A stretch of DNA of 58,000 bases, taken from positions 87,017,884 through 87,075,883 of the forward strand of contig CM043944.1 in assembly GCA_014529385.2 (NCBI GenBank). Direction: 5' to 3'. The first letter of the stretch is position 1. Every line of letters begins with the position of its first letter. Under the pieces are notes generated by a model. It was not told where the DNA came from, did no database searches, and worked only from the letters and a program-made list of their open reading frames with translations. The translations under genes were made by a program, and so were the position numbers. This document shows, piece by piece, positions 1-10,300 of this stretch. This DNA is from Adiantum capillus-veneris. Lineage: Eukaryota > Streptophyta > Polypodiopsida > Polypodiales > Pteridaceae.

Positions 1-4
1 AGAA

Positions 5-430
5 GTGTGGAAGGCCAAAGGTAAAGAAAAGGTGGTAGATGAGTGGCAAGAGCAGAGGGAACTAGCGGCTAAAATCACGGAGGATTTAGCCAAGAAGCTG
101 CCAGAGCAGCCAGAAAGTTTCAAAGCTAGAGTCATTCAGAGGATACTAGCCCAATCGACTGATAAAGATCAGTCAATACCGGCCATAACTGAGACCATGC
201 TGGCTGTGGTACATGGACTGGCTGATGAACTGGGAGTGGATGGAAAGAGTGGAAGCACTGCAAAAGAAGAATGGCAGTGTGAAGATACCACTTCTTCAAT
301 CTCTGACAATCAGTTTGACCAAGAGAGAGAAGAAATTCATGTGAAAATTTGTGATAGAATTCAGAAGCTGACTGTAGAGCTGAAGGATATAAGAAAAACC
401 TTGCCTGAGGTGGCCAACTTTATCAGATAG
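5..430 (+). pseudogene. Element A gag C-terminal part, ending at an in-frame TAG
   Basis: This 141-codon frame is lysine- and glutamate-rich and includes WKAKGK near its start and RIQKLTVE and TLPEVA near its end. The same words occur in the inverted relative at 53.2-54.1 kb, which identifies it as gag-side sequence of the same family. The TAG at 428-430 is in frame with the following pol region (next residues RRKAEAEA), so gag and pol were probably one frame. The relative has KQREK at about this point, so CAG to TAG is the likeliest change. No zinc knuckle is present here; in the relative the knuckles lie upstream, which here is outside the window. Confidence 0.75.
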
Positions 431-3145
431 CGCAGGAAAGCTGAGGCAGAGGCAAGAACAGTGGACCTGACGGTCGTCCGAGATGATGAAGTTCCACTTA
501 TTCAGGTGGACTACAAGGTTAGGAAGCAGTGGGAACCTCTCTCAAGTGTTATCCTAGATGGACGAGCAGGAGTCAACATAATGGGAGCCCATCTTCAGCA
601 AAGAATGGGTATCACTAATATGAAACCAGCACCATTCAAAGTACGAATGGCAGATCATAGAGTCATACAGGCGACGGGTATGATTGAAAACATGCAGATA
701 AGAGTTGGGAGGGAGAAATTCAAAACCAGTTTCCTAGTCCTGGATGTGCAAGGAGCATATGGGATGCTACTAGGGCGCCCATGGTTGAGAACAGCACATG
801 TTGTTCATGACTATGCAAACCAAACATTGACCATAGAAGGGGCCAGTGGCAGAATTCAAATCCAGACCAACAATACCAGGAGCTGGAAAAAGGAACTGAG
901 GCCGAAGGAGTTATGTCAGAAGTACAGAGCCAAGAAGATCAAGCGAATGCTAGCGGCCATGAACATATTCCCTTTGGCAGAAATTGACTTGAATGCAGTC
1001 TTGCTGAACAAAGTGCAGGTTGACAAGCAGAAGAGACAGTTCCCTGATCAGTTTACTGAAGTCAATACAGGGGAAAGAACAGTCCAGCTAACTGGAAGGA
1101 TGGTGGAACCAGCTGATATTGGTATAGTAGAGGAACCAATATGTTTTGAAGAGTACCCAGTGGATCAGAATACTGATTCAGAAATGAATGGACCATCCTG
1201 GGATTACGTTGAAGAATCGACCAAACGAAAAGGAGGCCGGCCAAACTGGTTGCTTCCAGACGACCAAGAAGTGGAAGAGTGGAACCTAGGATCAGAGGAT
1301 AATCCTAGAATGATCAAGGTCAACAAGCACCTCAATCCGGCAATGAAGGAAAAGGCACGAAAAATGTTCCAGAGCTATAAAGATGTGTTTGCCTGGGAAC
1401 ATACAGATGTGAAGGGAGTAGATCCTGAAGTATGTCAGCACCGAATACCGCTGAAACTAGATGCTAGGCCAGTACGACTGCAAAGATACCGGATGAACCC
1501 CAACTATGCAAAGAAGGTCAAGGAGGAGATTGATAATCTTCTCAAGGCTGGGTTCATCACAGAAGTGGCAAGCAGTGATTGGCTAATTCCCATAGTCATC
1601 GTCCCCAAGAAGAATGGAAAATTGAGAGTTTGTGTTGACTATAGGAAACTAAACACCCAAACTATTAAGGATCCATTTCCCTTTCCTTTTACTGACATGT
1701 TGCTTGATGAGATCGCACGATATGAAATGTATAGCTTCATGGATGGTTATAGCGGCTATAACCAGTTACAGATCGCTCTTGAAGATAGAGCCAAGACCAC
1801 TTTCATCACAGAGTGGGGAGCTTTCATGTATCTGGTGATGCCTTTTGGCCTGTGCAATGCACCAGCTACCTTTCAGCGGTGTATGATGGAGATGTTTAAT
1901 GAATTCCTTCATCGGTTCCTCGCCATTTTCATGGATGACTTCATTGTCTATTCAGATGAGGAACAACACCTCCTATTCCTAGAAATGGGTTTCAAACGCT
2001 GTCAGGAGAAGCGGATTTGTTTGAATCCATTCAAATCTGCTTTTCTAGTCTGGAAGGGACAGCTACTGGGACATGTGGTTTCCTGCAATGGAATAGAGAT
2101 GGCCACTGACAAAATTCAGTGTGTTCAGCAAGTTAAAGCACCCAAAACTGCTTCAGAGTTGAGCTCTTTCTTGGGTTATGTGAATTTCTATAGAAGATTT
2201 GTACATAAGTTTGCTTCTCAAGCAGTACCACTATATGAGCTTACAAAGAAGACTAGTAAGTTCAACTGGACTGCTGAATGCGAGGAGAGCTTCCAGAATC
2301 TGAAAAAAGACATTACCAGTAAACCAGTCCTTAAGCAGCCAAATTGGGATAGTATTTTCCACGTACATGTAGATGCTTTAGGATTGGCAATGGGGGAAAT
2401 ATTAGCTCAGCGAGATAGAAGAACTGATTATCCGATTTATTTTGCCAGTCGCAGATTCAGTCAGGCTGAACAAGGCTATACAACTACTGAGAGAGAAGCC
2501 CTTGGAATGGTTTTCAGTGCTACAAAGTTCAGGCATTACTTGTTAGGAAAGTTATTTCATTTTTATGTGGACCATCAAGCTCTTCTATTTCTGATTAATA
2601 AAGTCATTATTCAAGGCAGGCTGATAAGATGGATGATGTTCCTAATGGAGTTTGAATTCAGAATTTTCCATAAGCCTAGCCGAAACCATTGTGGAGCTGA
2701 TTTTCTCTCAAGAAGTACAGAAGGATATTCAGAATCACCCTTGAGAGATGAACCAGTGGATGCTGATTTATTTCAGTTAGAGGCAGAAGAATCAGTGGAT
2801 CCTAAATGGTATGATATTTATCAATTTCTTTCCCAAGGTGCCTTTCCAAAGGATTGCAAGCAGAATCAGAAGAAATCCCTGATCATAAAAAGCCTGAAAT
2901 TTACTATCATAGGAGAATTACTTTATCGACTGGGTGTTGATGGTATACTTCGACGATGTGTCCCCATGGAAGGAAGAATGCAAGTAATTTCAGAAGCGCA
3001 TAATGGTGAATCTGGTGGACACTTTTCCAACGAAGTAACCTACAAGAAGATTCTGCAAGCTGGTTTGTGGTGGCAAACACTGATTGCTAATGTCAGAAGT
3101 TTTTGTAAAACTTGTGACATATGCCAAAGAATGGGTCGATTGGTG
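431..3145 (+). pseudogene. pol: Element A pol: protease, reverse transcriptase, RNase H, start of integrase
   Basis: Pol polyprotein of a Ty3/gypsy element, for copying the element RNA into DNA in a cytoplasmic particle. The protease has ILDGRAGVN (Asp codon 557-559), with DGR where DSG or DTG is usual, and LGRPWLR later. RT has PIVIVPKKNGKLRVCVDYRKLN, YNQLQIA, VMPFGLCNAPATFQR and the catalytic box FMDD at 1928-1939. RNase H follows with HVHVDAL, TTTEREALGM, FYVDHQALL and ADFLSRS. The last part is the integrase zinc module (HNGESGGHFS then CKTCDIC). Translation is open to 3181, but the residues after CQRMGR are antisense of element B gag. The integrase catalytic domain is absent. It has no start of its own and continues the frame before the TAG at 428. 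Confidence 0.93.
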
Positions 3146-3474
3146 GCGTTCCACCACAATGCAGTGCTGCTAGTGATGTGATTTGATGCACATTTTACCA
3201 TTTCACGCTCGAGGAAGTCTTCATCATGAAAATAGTCATCTAGCTGACTAACCCATGCTAGAACCGTGCTAGCATCTTTAGTGCCATCAAAATCCTTGAA
3301 AGTAAAGGCTTTTTTGCTAATTTTGTTTTTCTTCGGTGCCGGTGCAGATTCAGTGCGTGCATAATGCAATAATTTATCTTCAAGTTTTTGCCTTTGCATG
3401 CGTTCATATGTGAGCGATTGTTGCAGATTTAGAAGTTGTTCAGCAATCATGGGGGCTTGAGAAAGATGTGCCAT
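3145..3474 (-). pseudogene. gag: Element B gag, N-terminal part only
   Basis: Minus-strand frame starting with ATG at 3474 (MAHLSQAP). It contains KAFTFKDFDGTKDAST, LAWVSQLDDYF and TALWWNA, the layout of the plant gypsy gag capsid region, where an aromatic WW pair follows the first helices. The frame stays open to 3040, but the residues after WWNAT are antisense of element A integrase, so real gag ends at about 3140-3150. Zinc knuckle, protease and pol are missing. The 1.3-kb leader and a PBS lie upstream (higher coordinates), in the order expected for an inverted element. Confidence 0.8.
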
Positions 3475-4799
3475 GATTGCGTGCTTTTTATATTTTTCTC
3501 TTTTTTTCTTCTTTTTTTATTATATTTTTTTATAATAAAATGGTAATGCTTAAAAGGGCTATTGGTGATATTTACAAATGCAATATGCGGTATAAAAGCG
3601 TAAAATAAAGAACAGAATTGTAGTGTACTTAGCTAAGAAATTGCGGTGGCGTCCAGTCCGGAATGGCGATGCGCTAGGAAATTGCCAAAAAAGTGAGTTG
3701 TATGATGGTGGGTCAGCGAGCCGGTCAAATTTCGTAACACCCGATCTCTTGTATCCCAAAAGGTAATGGTAATTCTAGCTTTCACTATAAAATTCCGTTC
3801 ATAAGTTGGCTATCTTTGATGAGAGCAGAACTATGGAAATTATAATGACGAAAGTTGAACCACCCAATGTTGTCGGATATGATCGGCGAGGAATGGACGG
3901 GCAATATTTCCCTTTGAATCGCAAGAGAGAGAGCTTGTGCAGCCAATGAAGTCGTTGGCTTAATTTTTATTTTTACTGATTTGTGTTGCCGAAGACCGAC
4001 CAAGCGAATTAGAGAAGGGGTGCACAAGTTCTTAATAAAGGGGCCAATTTGGTTATTGAGTTGAGTGGCCGGCCGAAATTAATAGAAGTTAAAATTAGCT
4101 TGTACTTCAAGTGAGTGAGAAAAAAAAAGCAAGGAGGCAACGTCTGCAGGTTGTGTGATAGCCTTTTGGAGAGATGGCGACCTGCAAAACAGGAGTTTCA
4201 GCCCCCGAGGAAGAAAGGAAGAAGGATGTAGTTCCCTAGGCGCCTGTGTTGACACCACCCTTGCGAGATTTGAGCAGGGTCGATGGTGATGCTTCCTTGC
4301 ATACAAGGGATGTATCCCGCACAGTCTGCTCAAATTACCTCTTGAAAGGGTAAAGCAATCGCTTCGCATGCGATATTAACGGAATCGATGCCCGTCTCCT
4401 CCATTGCACTCTTTCTTGAAGTAATCTTTATGAGAAATTTATTCATGCATCGGCTTCAAGTGTTCGCATAATGCTTGAAAACTCTCATAAGGTTCTCAAA
4501 TCCGTCCATTACCATCTTTGTTTTTTTTCAATTTCATTTCTTGATCACCGCTTCTTCAATTTCTTCAAAAAAAATTGCTCGTTCGACTCTTACTCTGTTG
4601 CATTCACAATTCCACAATTTCTAGGCATTAACTTGGGATTTGAAACTCAAGATACCGTATCTTGATGGTCGATAAGTCGAATTAATTGGTCATTTTGTCG
4701 ATTGATCACCGATTAGCTTCAATTTGCAGATTTGAGATTGCCAATTGGAAAAGTCCTCTTCAAATTCGAAATTTGGTTGCCACTTTTCATGAACCCGAA
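3475..4799 (-). other. Element B 5' leader between PBS and gag
   Basis: About 1.3 kb of minus-strand leader with no supported gene. It is AT-rich and includes a T-rich stretch at about 3485-3535. The short open frames here lack any recognisable domain and are best read as noise. Confidence 0.6.
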
Positions 4800-4811
4800 G
4801 CTCTGATACCA
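4800..4811 (-). promoter_or_regulatory. Element B primer-binding site, initiator Met-tRNA type
   Basis: Read on the minus strand this is TGGTATCAGAGC, the 12-nt core complementary to the 3' end of plant initiator tRNA-Met and the commonest PBS of plant LTR elements. One base separates it from an LTR end reading CCCAACA on the minus strand, the expected spacing. Confidence 0.88.
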
Positions 4812-4812
4812 C

Positions 4813-4988
4813 TGTTGGGAGAAGAGATGGGGAGACCGGTTGCTTAAATTATGCAACACATGCTCACAACTTCACCATCAACCTGTCCACCTCTTTTCCC
4901 AATTTCCAAGCACACACGCACACACACCTAGACTATGACACACACACAGAGAGAACATAGAATTGACATAGACATGCTTGTAAGAGAG
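4813..4988 (-). repeat. Element B LTR, first piece (R/U5 side), interrupted by element C
   Basis: On the plus strand it begins TGTTGGGAGAAG, so the minus-strand LTR ends ..CTTCTCCCAACA next to the PBS. It runs only 176 bp to 4988, where element C was inserted. The rest of the LTR should resume after the second copy of the target duplication at 23420. Confidence 0.72.
4984..4988. repeat. Target-site duplication of element C, left copy (GAGAG)
   Basis: GAGAG lies directly before the LTR start TG at 4989, and the same 5 bases directly follow the 3' LTR end CA at 23414. Five bases is the usual Ty3/gypsy duplication. Purine-rich surroundings slightly reduce the weight of a 5-base match. Confidence 0.8.
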
Positions 4989-5275
4989 TGTTGAGCCATC
5001 AGAGGATCACACCCACATTTTTGCTCACACTCATCATTTTGTAACCATTGATTGTAATAAATGTCTTTCCGACATTAATTTTGATTTGAGCCATTCATTA
5101 AGTAACGGGACTCAATTGAGTTTCCAGCTTGTAATCCCGAAGTAATTTCACTTGCTGATGTAATTAGTTAGAGATGTTCTCACCTCCAAGGCTGAGGTAT
5201 ATAAGCCAAAGTTTTTGTAACCTAAGGGATTCAGATTATTAATCAAAGTGAGGTTTTGAGCGCCGTGACTTTGTC

Positions 5276-5309
<34 letters not shown>

Positions 5310-5932
5310 TTATCTACTTGCTACGCGAGCTACGGAGCCGCCATTGGAGAAGCGACGCCGCCATTGTGTTAGCAACGGCGAGAGCTACGCACAGATACCA
5401 AGAGTGCGCGCTATCGGCTTCTATGTGTAGTAAGTTTCTACGAGCTTCGGTGTGAGTTTTCTTCCAACTCGTGTGTCGGAATGGAGCGTGCAGCATATCT
5501 ATAGAACCACAACGAGTAGAGCTACACATTAGTACCATCGGGGTCAAGTTTCGATCACCTGTATTTTTCGGCCTGTCTTCATACGCGTTTACCGCACGGA
5601 GTGGTTATAAGTTGATTTTGCAGTTCAAGTCTTTAGGGTGTTGTTCTTACCTAGTGTATAGACTTCCCCTTGAGTTTGAGATCGATTCAATGATTCTAGA
5701 TCCTGTTTCGTATAGCATTCGTTCGTAGTACGGATTTCAGTCACTTGCGTATTTTAGAACTTAGATTTGATTTCCTTAGTAGTGATTGTCATTAGAAGGT
5801 CAGTAGGTGATTTGACACCCACCTAGTTGTTTCCATGCGCCTGCGGGGCAAGCTCCGTCCTCGTCTGACAATTTCTGTTGTTGGTTGAGTTCTCGCTATT
5901 TAGCTTCCGCTAGCGGCGTAACCGCCTTAACA
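4989..5932 (+). repeat. Element C 5' LTR (944 bp)
   Basis: It runs from TG at 4989 to CA at 5932 and matches 22470-23414. It contains a TATA box at 5198, a (GA)n tract at about 5280-5306 of equal length in both LTRs, and no coding capacity. The short frames translated in it recur in the 3' LTR merely because the LTRs are copies. Confidence 0.96.
5198..5204 (+). promoter_or_regulatory. TATA box of the element C 5' LTR
   Basis: TATATAA in the context GAGGTATATAAGCC, about 210 bp into the LTR, identical in the 3' LTR. It implies transcription starting about 30 bp downstream (near 5230), which would mark the U3/R boundary. Confidence 0.7.
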
Positions 5933-5934
5933 TT

Positions 5935-5952
5935 TGGCGCCGCTGCCGGGGA
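5935..5952 (+). promoter_or_regulatory. Element C primer-binding site, TGGCGCC type
   Basis: TGGCGCCGCTGCCGGGGA lies two bases after the LTR end. It differs by one base from the PBS complementary to plant tRNA-Asp that many Athila/Tat-type elements use (T expected at the ninth position). The tRNA assignment is from family knowledge. Confidence 0.85.
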
Positions 5953-7355
5953 CGAGAGCCCTAAGTAGGTGACCTTAGACTAATCCTACGAGGTGAGTCG
6001 TATAAACTAATTTGTATACTTTAGTTAGAAAAGATCTAGGAGTGGTGGACTCCGAAGATCTCGAGAGATACTAGGAAGTGGGGTATTCCTGGGTCTTCCG
6101 TATTGACAGTATTTTTAGTTTAGCTTAGATTTTTTTGTTGTTTTGTTGGTGTTGAGTAGTTGTTGATAGAAGAAGAATTTGCTAGTCCATGAGTGGCAGT
6201 GGATCTCTTTAAAATCACAATTACCAAACCCATTTTATGATTAGGAATAGCTTAGGTAGGACTTCATTTGATCCTGATCTAGAGCTAGTAATAATTGGAG
6301 TATTTGCTTGATATGGTTGATTGCATGTTAGATCACTAAACCGTCGAGTTAGTAGTGAAACTTGCAATAAACAAAAGTCAGAGAAATTTTCTGTGTATCT
6401 GGAAGTTGCTGAGCACTTGAGAAAGCTTTAGGCAGGATTTTGTGCCAAAAAACTGGAAATCTGCAACTTTAGACATCATACGCGTATGATGTCTAAATGA
6501 CCAAACAGAGACCAAAACAGAAATTTTGACTTTACCAGAGTGTTCAAAAGGGGGGTTATACCCTAATTTCAACTTAAAACAAGAGCATTAACACTCAAAG
6601 AAACCCAAAAAGACAAGCCGGAGTCCAAGAAACGCAAAGAATAGGAAATTTTGGATTCAGATCTTGTTTTTACATTCAAACCTGACAAAAACAATTGAAA
6701 CTCAATTATAAAAATTGGAGAAGGCTTAAAACCAAGAATAGTCAAAATCTGGGACAAAAGACATCATACGCGTATAATGTCTTTTAGCACATCCACTGCT
6801 TATTTTTTATATCTGACCTGGCAAGTTGTTACTAACACTGTAGAAAGCATAAATATCAAGTCTTGACCCAAATTGATGAAAAAGACATCATACACGTATG
6901 ATGTCTTTGACCTAACTTTGGACATATTTTGATACTTTGCCAACACAGATCCATTGTAATAGTTGTCTAGAGGTTATATTTCAAGTTTCATCCCATTTGG
7001 ATCACAATTGACCCAAAACAAGTCAAAAGCGAAAAATTGCCAAGAAAAGCCTAAATTAGCCATAACTTGCTCAAACAGAGTTCAAACTGAATTTTGTGAG
7101 TGGACAGAGCATAAGGGGGCTACTGAGAGTGAGCATAACCAAAATAGTCCAAATCTGTGAAAAAAGACATCATACGCGTATAATATCTTTTTCAGCATAA
7201 CTGCAACAAAATTCTCACTTGATGAAACAGAAGTTGTCCAACTGACAAGATTAAACAATTGACCAAGTATCAATCAGTTTGGATCAATTCTGACCACAAA
7301 AACTTGGGAAAACAAATTGCCGAGACGGAAAAGTTAAAGTCCTTTAGGGGAATTG
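5953..7355 (+). other. Element C untranslated leader (about 1.4 kb)
   Basis: Long leader between PBS and gag, without a supported gene. From about 6400 on it is built of diverged repeats carrying four copies of a 24-nt palindrome (listed separately). This is the part of a retroelement RNA where packaging and dimerisation signals normally lie. Confidence 0.8.
6471..7188 (+). repeat. Leader palindrome set: four copies of a 24-nt palindrome
   Basis: Half-site AGACATCATACG followed by its exact complement, at 6471-6494 (perfect), 6759-6782 (one change), 6883-6906 (ACACGT centre) and 7165-7188 (two changes). Start-to-start spacing is 288, 124 and 282 bp. Flanking sequence is far more diverged than the palindromes. 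All differences seen are G-to-A type changes. Confidence 0.93.
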
Positions 7356-10300
7356 ATGAATTTGAGATCGGGCAGGAATCTCCAGAATAACCAACCAAAA
7401 CAAGGGGAACAAGCAAGTGTCATATTAACCGAGGGAAGTGTAAACCAAAGTTGGGTGCAACCATTAGAGCCGATCTTTGAAGGAAGTGTTTCTGATACTT
7501 CTTCGGAGAGATCTTGCGAGATTTTCACCGAACACTTGGAACACTTGAACCTGAACAACAGAGAAAATATGGCAGCAGGATCATCAAACCCTTCCGCCAC
7601 AATGAAGCTATTGTTCATAAAATACCAATACGACAACGAGCAAGGTGCCAAGATCTACAAAGATGGAATGGACCGCTATTGTGTAAAGATAGAAGATAGA
7701 CCTAGTGAGTTCAAGGACTTAGTGCCTGTGAGCTATAGCGGAGATAGATATCTAGATGACGAGGGTACCATGTATTTGGTAGTCCTAAACCCTAACATTG
7801 TGGACAAGTGGGGATTGATGGGCACCAAAGCCAAAGTAGATGAAGAACTTGAGGAGAAAGCACCAATAATGAACTTCCCTGATGCGAGGTTAAGAAGAGA
7901 GAATGAAACTACAAGGATCAACACTGATAACATCTATGTGGGGCTATACAAATATAATAATGGGGAGCAAGATCTCTATTATAGATGTGAAGAACCCTAC
8001 ACTGGAGAGTTGACAGACCAAAAAAGACTTTATGTCTTTACCTACACAGAGGGATCGGAAGTGAAAATTGCCGCTTACGACAAGTATGAGAGGCAATACT
8101 CAACAATGGGCAAGAAAGAATTAGAAGGATATACATACTTTGGGGGACCACTACATCAGTATTATGTTACTTCTAGCTCACAAAGACCAGCACCAACAAA
8201 TGGAGTGCAAAACCCAATGACAATAGGAGGACAAAGAATTCAGGCTGCTGACTCTTTCAGTCAACCTCAGTACTCGAAGCCCGGACCAATGGGATCATTA
8301 CATTCCAGAGATTCAATGGATACGAATCGAGGTAGTGCAGTTCCAATCCCCACGTATACCACTCCAGGTCCAAGGTTCGAAGCGGAACCATCACATTTAC
8401 CTCCTAGTAGTAGACTCAGGGCAGGGGAACCGACAAGGGTAACCCATGAAGTCCATGATGCTAGAGAAAGCTTTAGCCGGGACACAGGAGCAATGAGATT
8501 AGTAGCAGACCATAGACGTATGAGACCATCTCAAGTAGCCAAGTGTATGCCAAAGAAGTATGGTGGTTCAGGAGATCCGTATGCACATGTGTCACTCTTT
8601 AAGCAAGTCTTAAGAGCTGAGGAGATAACAGATTTCCATACACAATACGAGGAATTTGGTCTTACTCTAGAAGGTACGGCATTGACATGGTTTCAACCAC
8701 TGAACAGAGGGGGATTCCATGACATTGACCATTTGCTAAGAGAGTTTGCTGAGGAATTCTCAAAACGAGGGATTAAGCACAATACGGTCTCACAAATATA
8801 TGCTTTTAAACAGAGAGAACACAAAAAAGTGAAGAAAGCTTCACTTCACTTCAAACAATACATTGAGAGATGTCCAGTACGTGAACGACCACAAGATGAC
8901 AGACTATCTGTTCTCTTTATTGAAGGATTGAGAAACGACACTCACAAGAAGGACTTGCACTTGAAAGCTTGTACAAGTTTCAAGCAAGTAACGAGAGAAG
9001 CATTGTACTTAGTGGATAACTGTACGGTTTATGGAGAGGTGTCAGCGGATACAGATTTTGCATCCAGTAGCTCTTCCTCCGTAGCGAGCGAGACTACCAC
9101 TAAAAAGAATGTTCAAACAACAACCATGCCAAATGTAGAGCAAATGATAGAAGAGGCTCTAAAAAGGATGGCACCATACCAAAAACCATTGCCAAAACCA
9201 CTGAAATGGTGTGCTATTGAACAAAAATGGACAAACCATCCAACAGAGGAGTGCTATTACAACAAAGGGTATGTAAGGGAGCGTCAGTATGCACCTCCTG
9301 CTCAATTAGCACCACCTCAGGTACATCCAGTACCTCGATACCCAACGAGAAATGTACCAGGACCTATGGGGATAGAAAGTCCGCAACCGGTATTGGGACA
9401 ACAACCACCTTTACCAGGAGCAAGACCAGTGGGCATTAGATATGCACCAACCTTAGAGAATCAGGAAGAACAAGCCTTAGTGCCTATTCAAGCCTATTAT
9501 GAAGAATCTGGTGCACACATGTCTCCAACTGTGTATTACCCACCAGAAGAACTCAAACAACCAGAACCATGGGGCATGATTGGGAATGTTGGAACACCAA
9601 CAAGTACAAGTGCTTCTGATGAAGAGAGATACAATTTGGACGCAAGAACATTGATGTTCATATCTCATGGAGGGTTAACAGGACAAAGACCACCTTATCC
9701 ACAAAGGACGAATCAAGTGGGACCAAGACCAGCACTAGGACCCTGTTACAAGTGTGGAGGTGACCATCTGATGAATGTTTGTCCACATACGGAAATCATT
9801 AGAATTAACGCTTATTGCACTGAGTGTGGGGTTACTCACTTCATTGAGGATTGTTCAAAGAATCCAAACAAAGTGCAAAAGACGACATTGAATATGCTAG
9901 AAACTATTCCTACCAGCAGTGGGTCTGAAAATGAAACTCTGATACCAACGCAAGTTGTTACTAGAGCTCAAGCTAAGAAAACCACTAGAGAACCTGAGAA
10001 TGGAAAGTTAGCGACTGAAGTGGTTAGTCAAGAATCGCGGAGTCAGAGAAACACATGGAAAGCTAGAAAAGCACGCATGAAGTTGAGAAAGGAACGTGAA
10101 GACGCTATTCTAGCTGAGAAACTAAAGCAAACTAAAGATAGATTAGAAAAACTTGAGAGTCAAAACGGGAAACGAGAGATGAGCCCGGAAAGAACGAAAC
10201 AAAAGAGTATCAAAGAGACAACGAGCTTAAGCTCAGGGGGATCAGTGCTAGTCGACAAAGTACACGAACCATTGGACGCACTGATGAGAGCTTACGAAGC

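Larger units (their letters stand above)
1..3145 (+). mobile_element. Element A: Ty3/gypsy retrotransposon fragment (partial gag to integrase zinc module)
   Basis: A continuous plus-strand frame runs from the left edge through gag end, protease, RT, RNase H and the start of integrase, then stops abruptly at about 3140, where the sequence becomes the antisense of another element's gag. The 5' LTR and leader lie outside the window. The integrase core, 3' end and LTR are missing, so this is a truncated copy. Its gag end is closely related to the inverted fragment at 53.2-54.7 kb, so the family is present at least twice in the window. Confidence 0.93.

Noticed and set aside
3559-4665. Short open frames in the element B leader and LTR side
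   Set aside because: No domains, random composition, and the position fits an untranslated leader.
5314-5728. Open frames repeated identically at 22795-23209
   Set aside because: They lie inside the two LTR copies; identity comes from the LTRs, and no domain is present.
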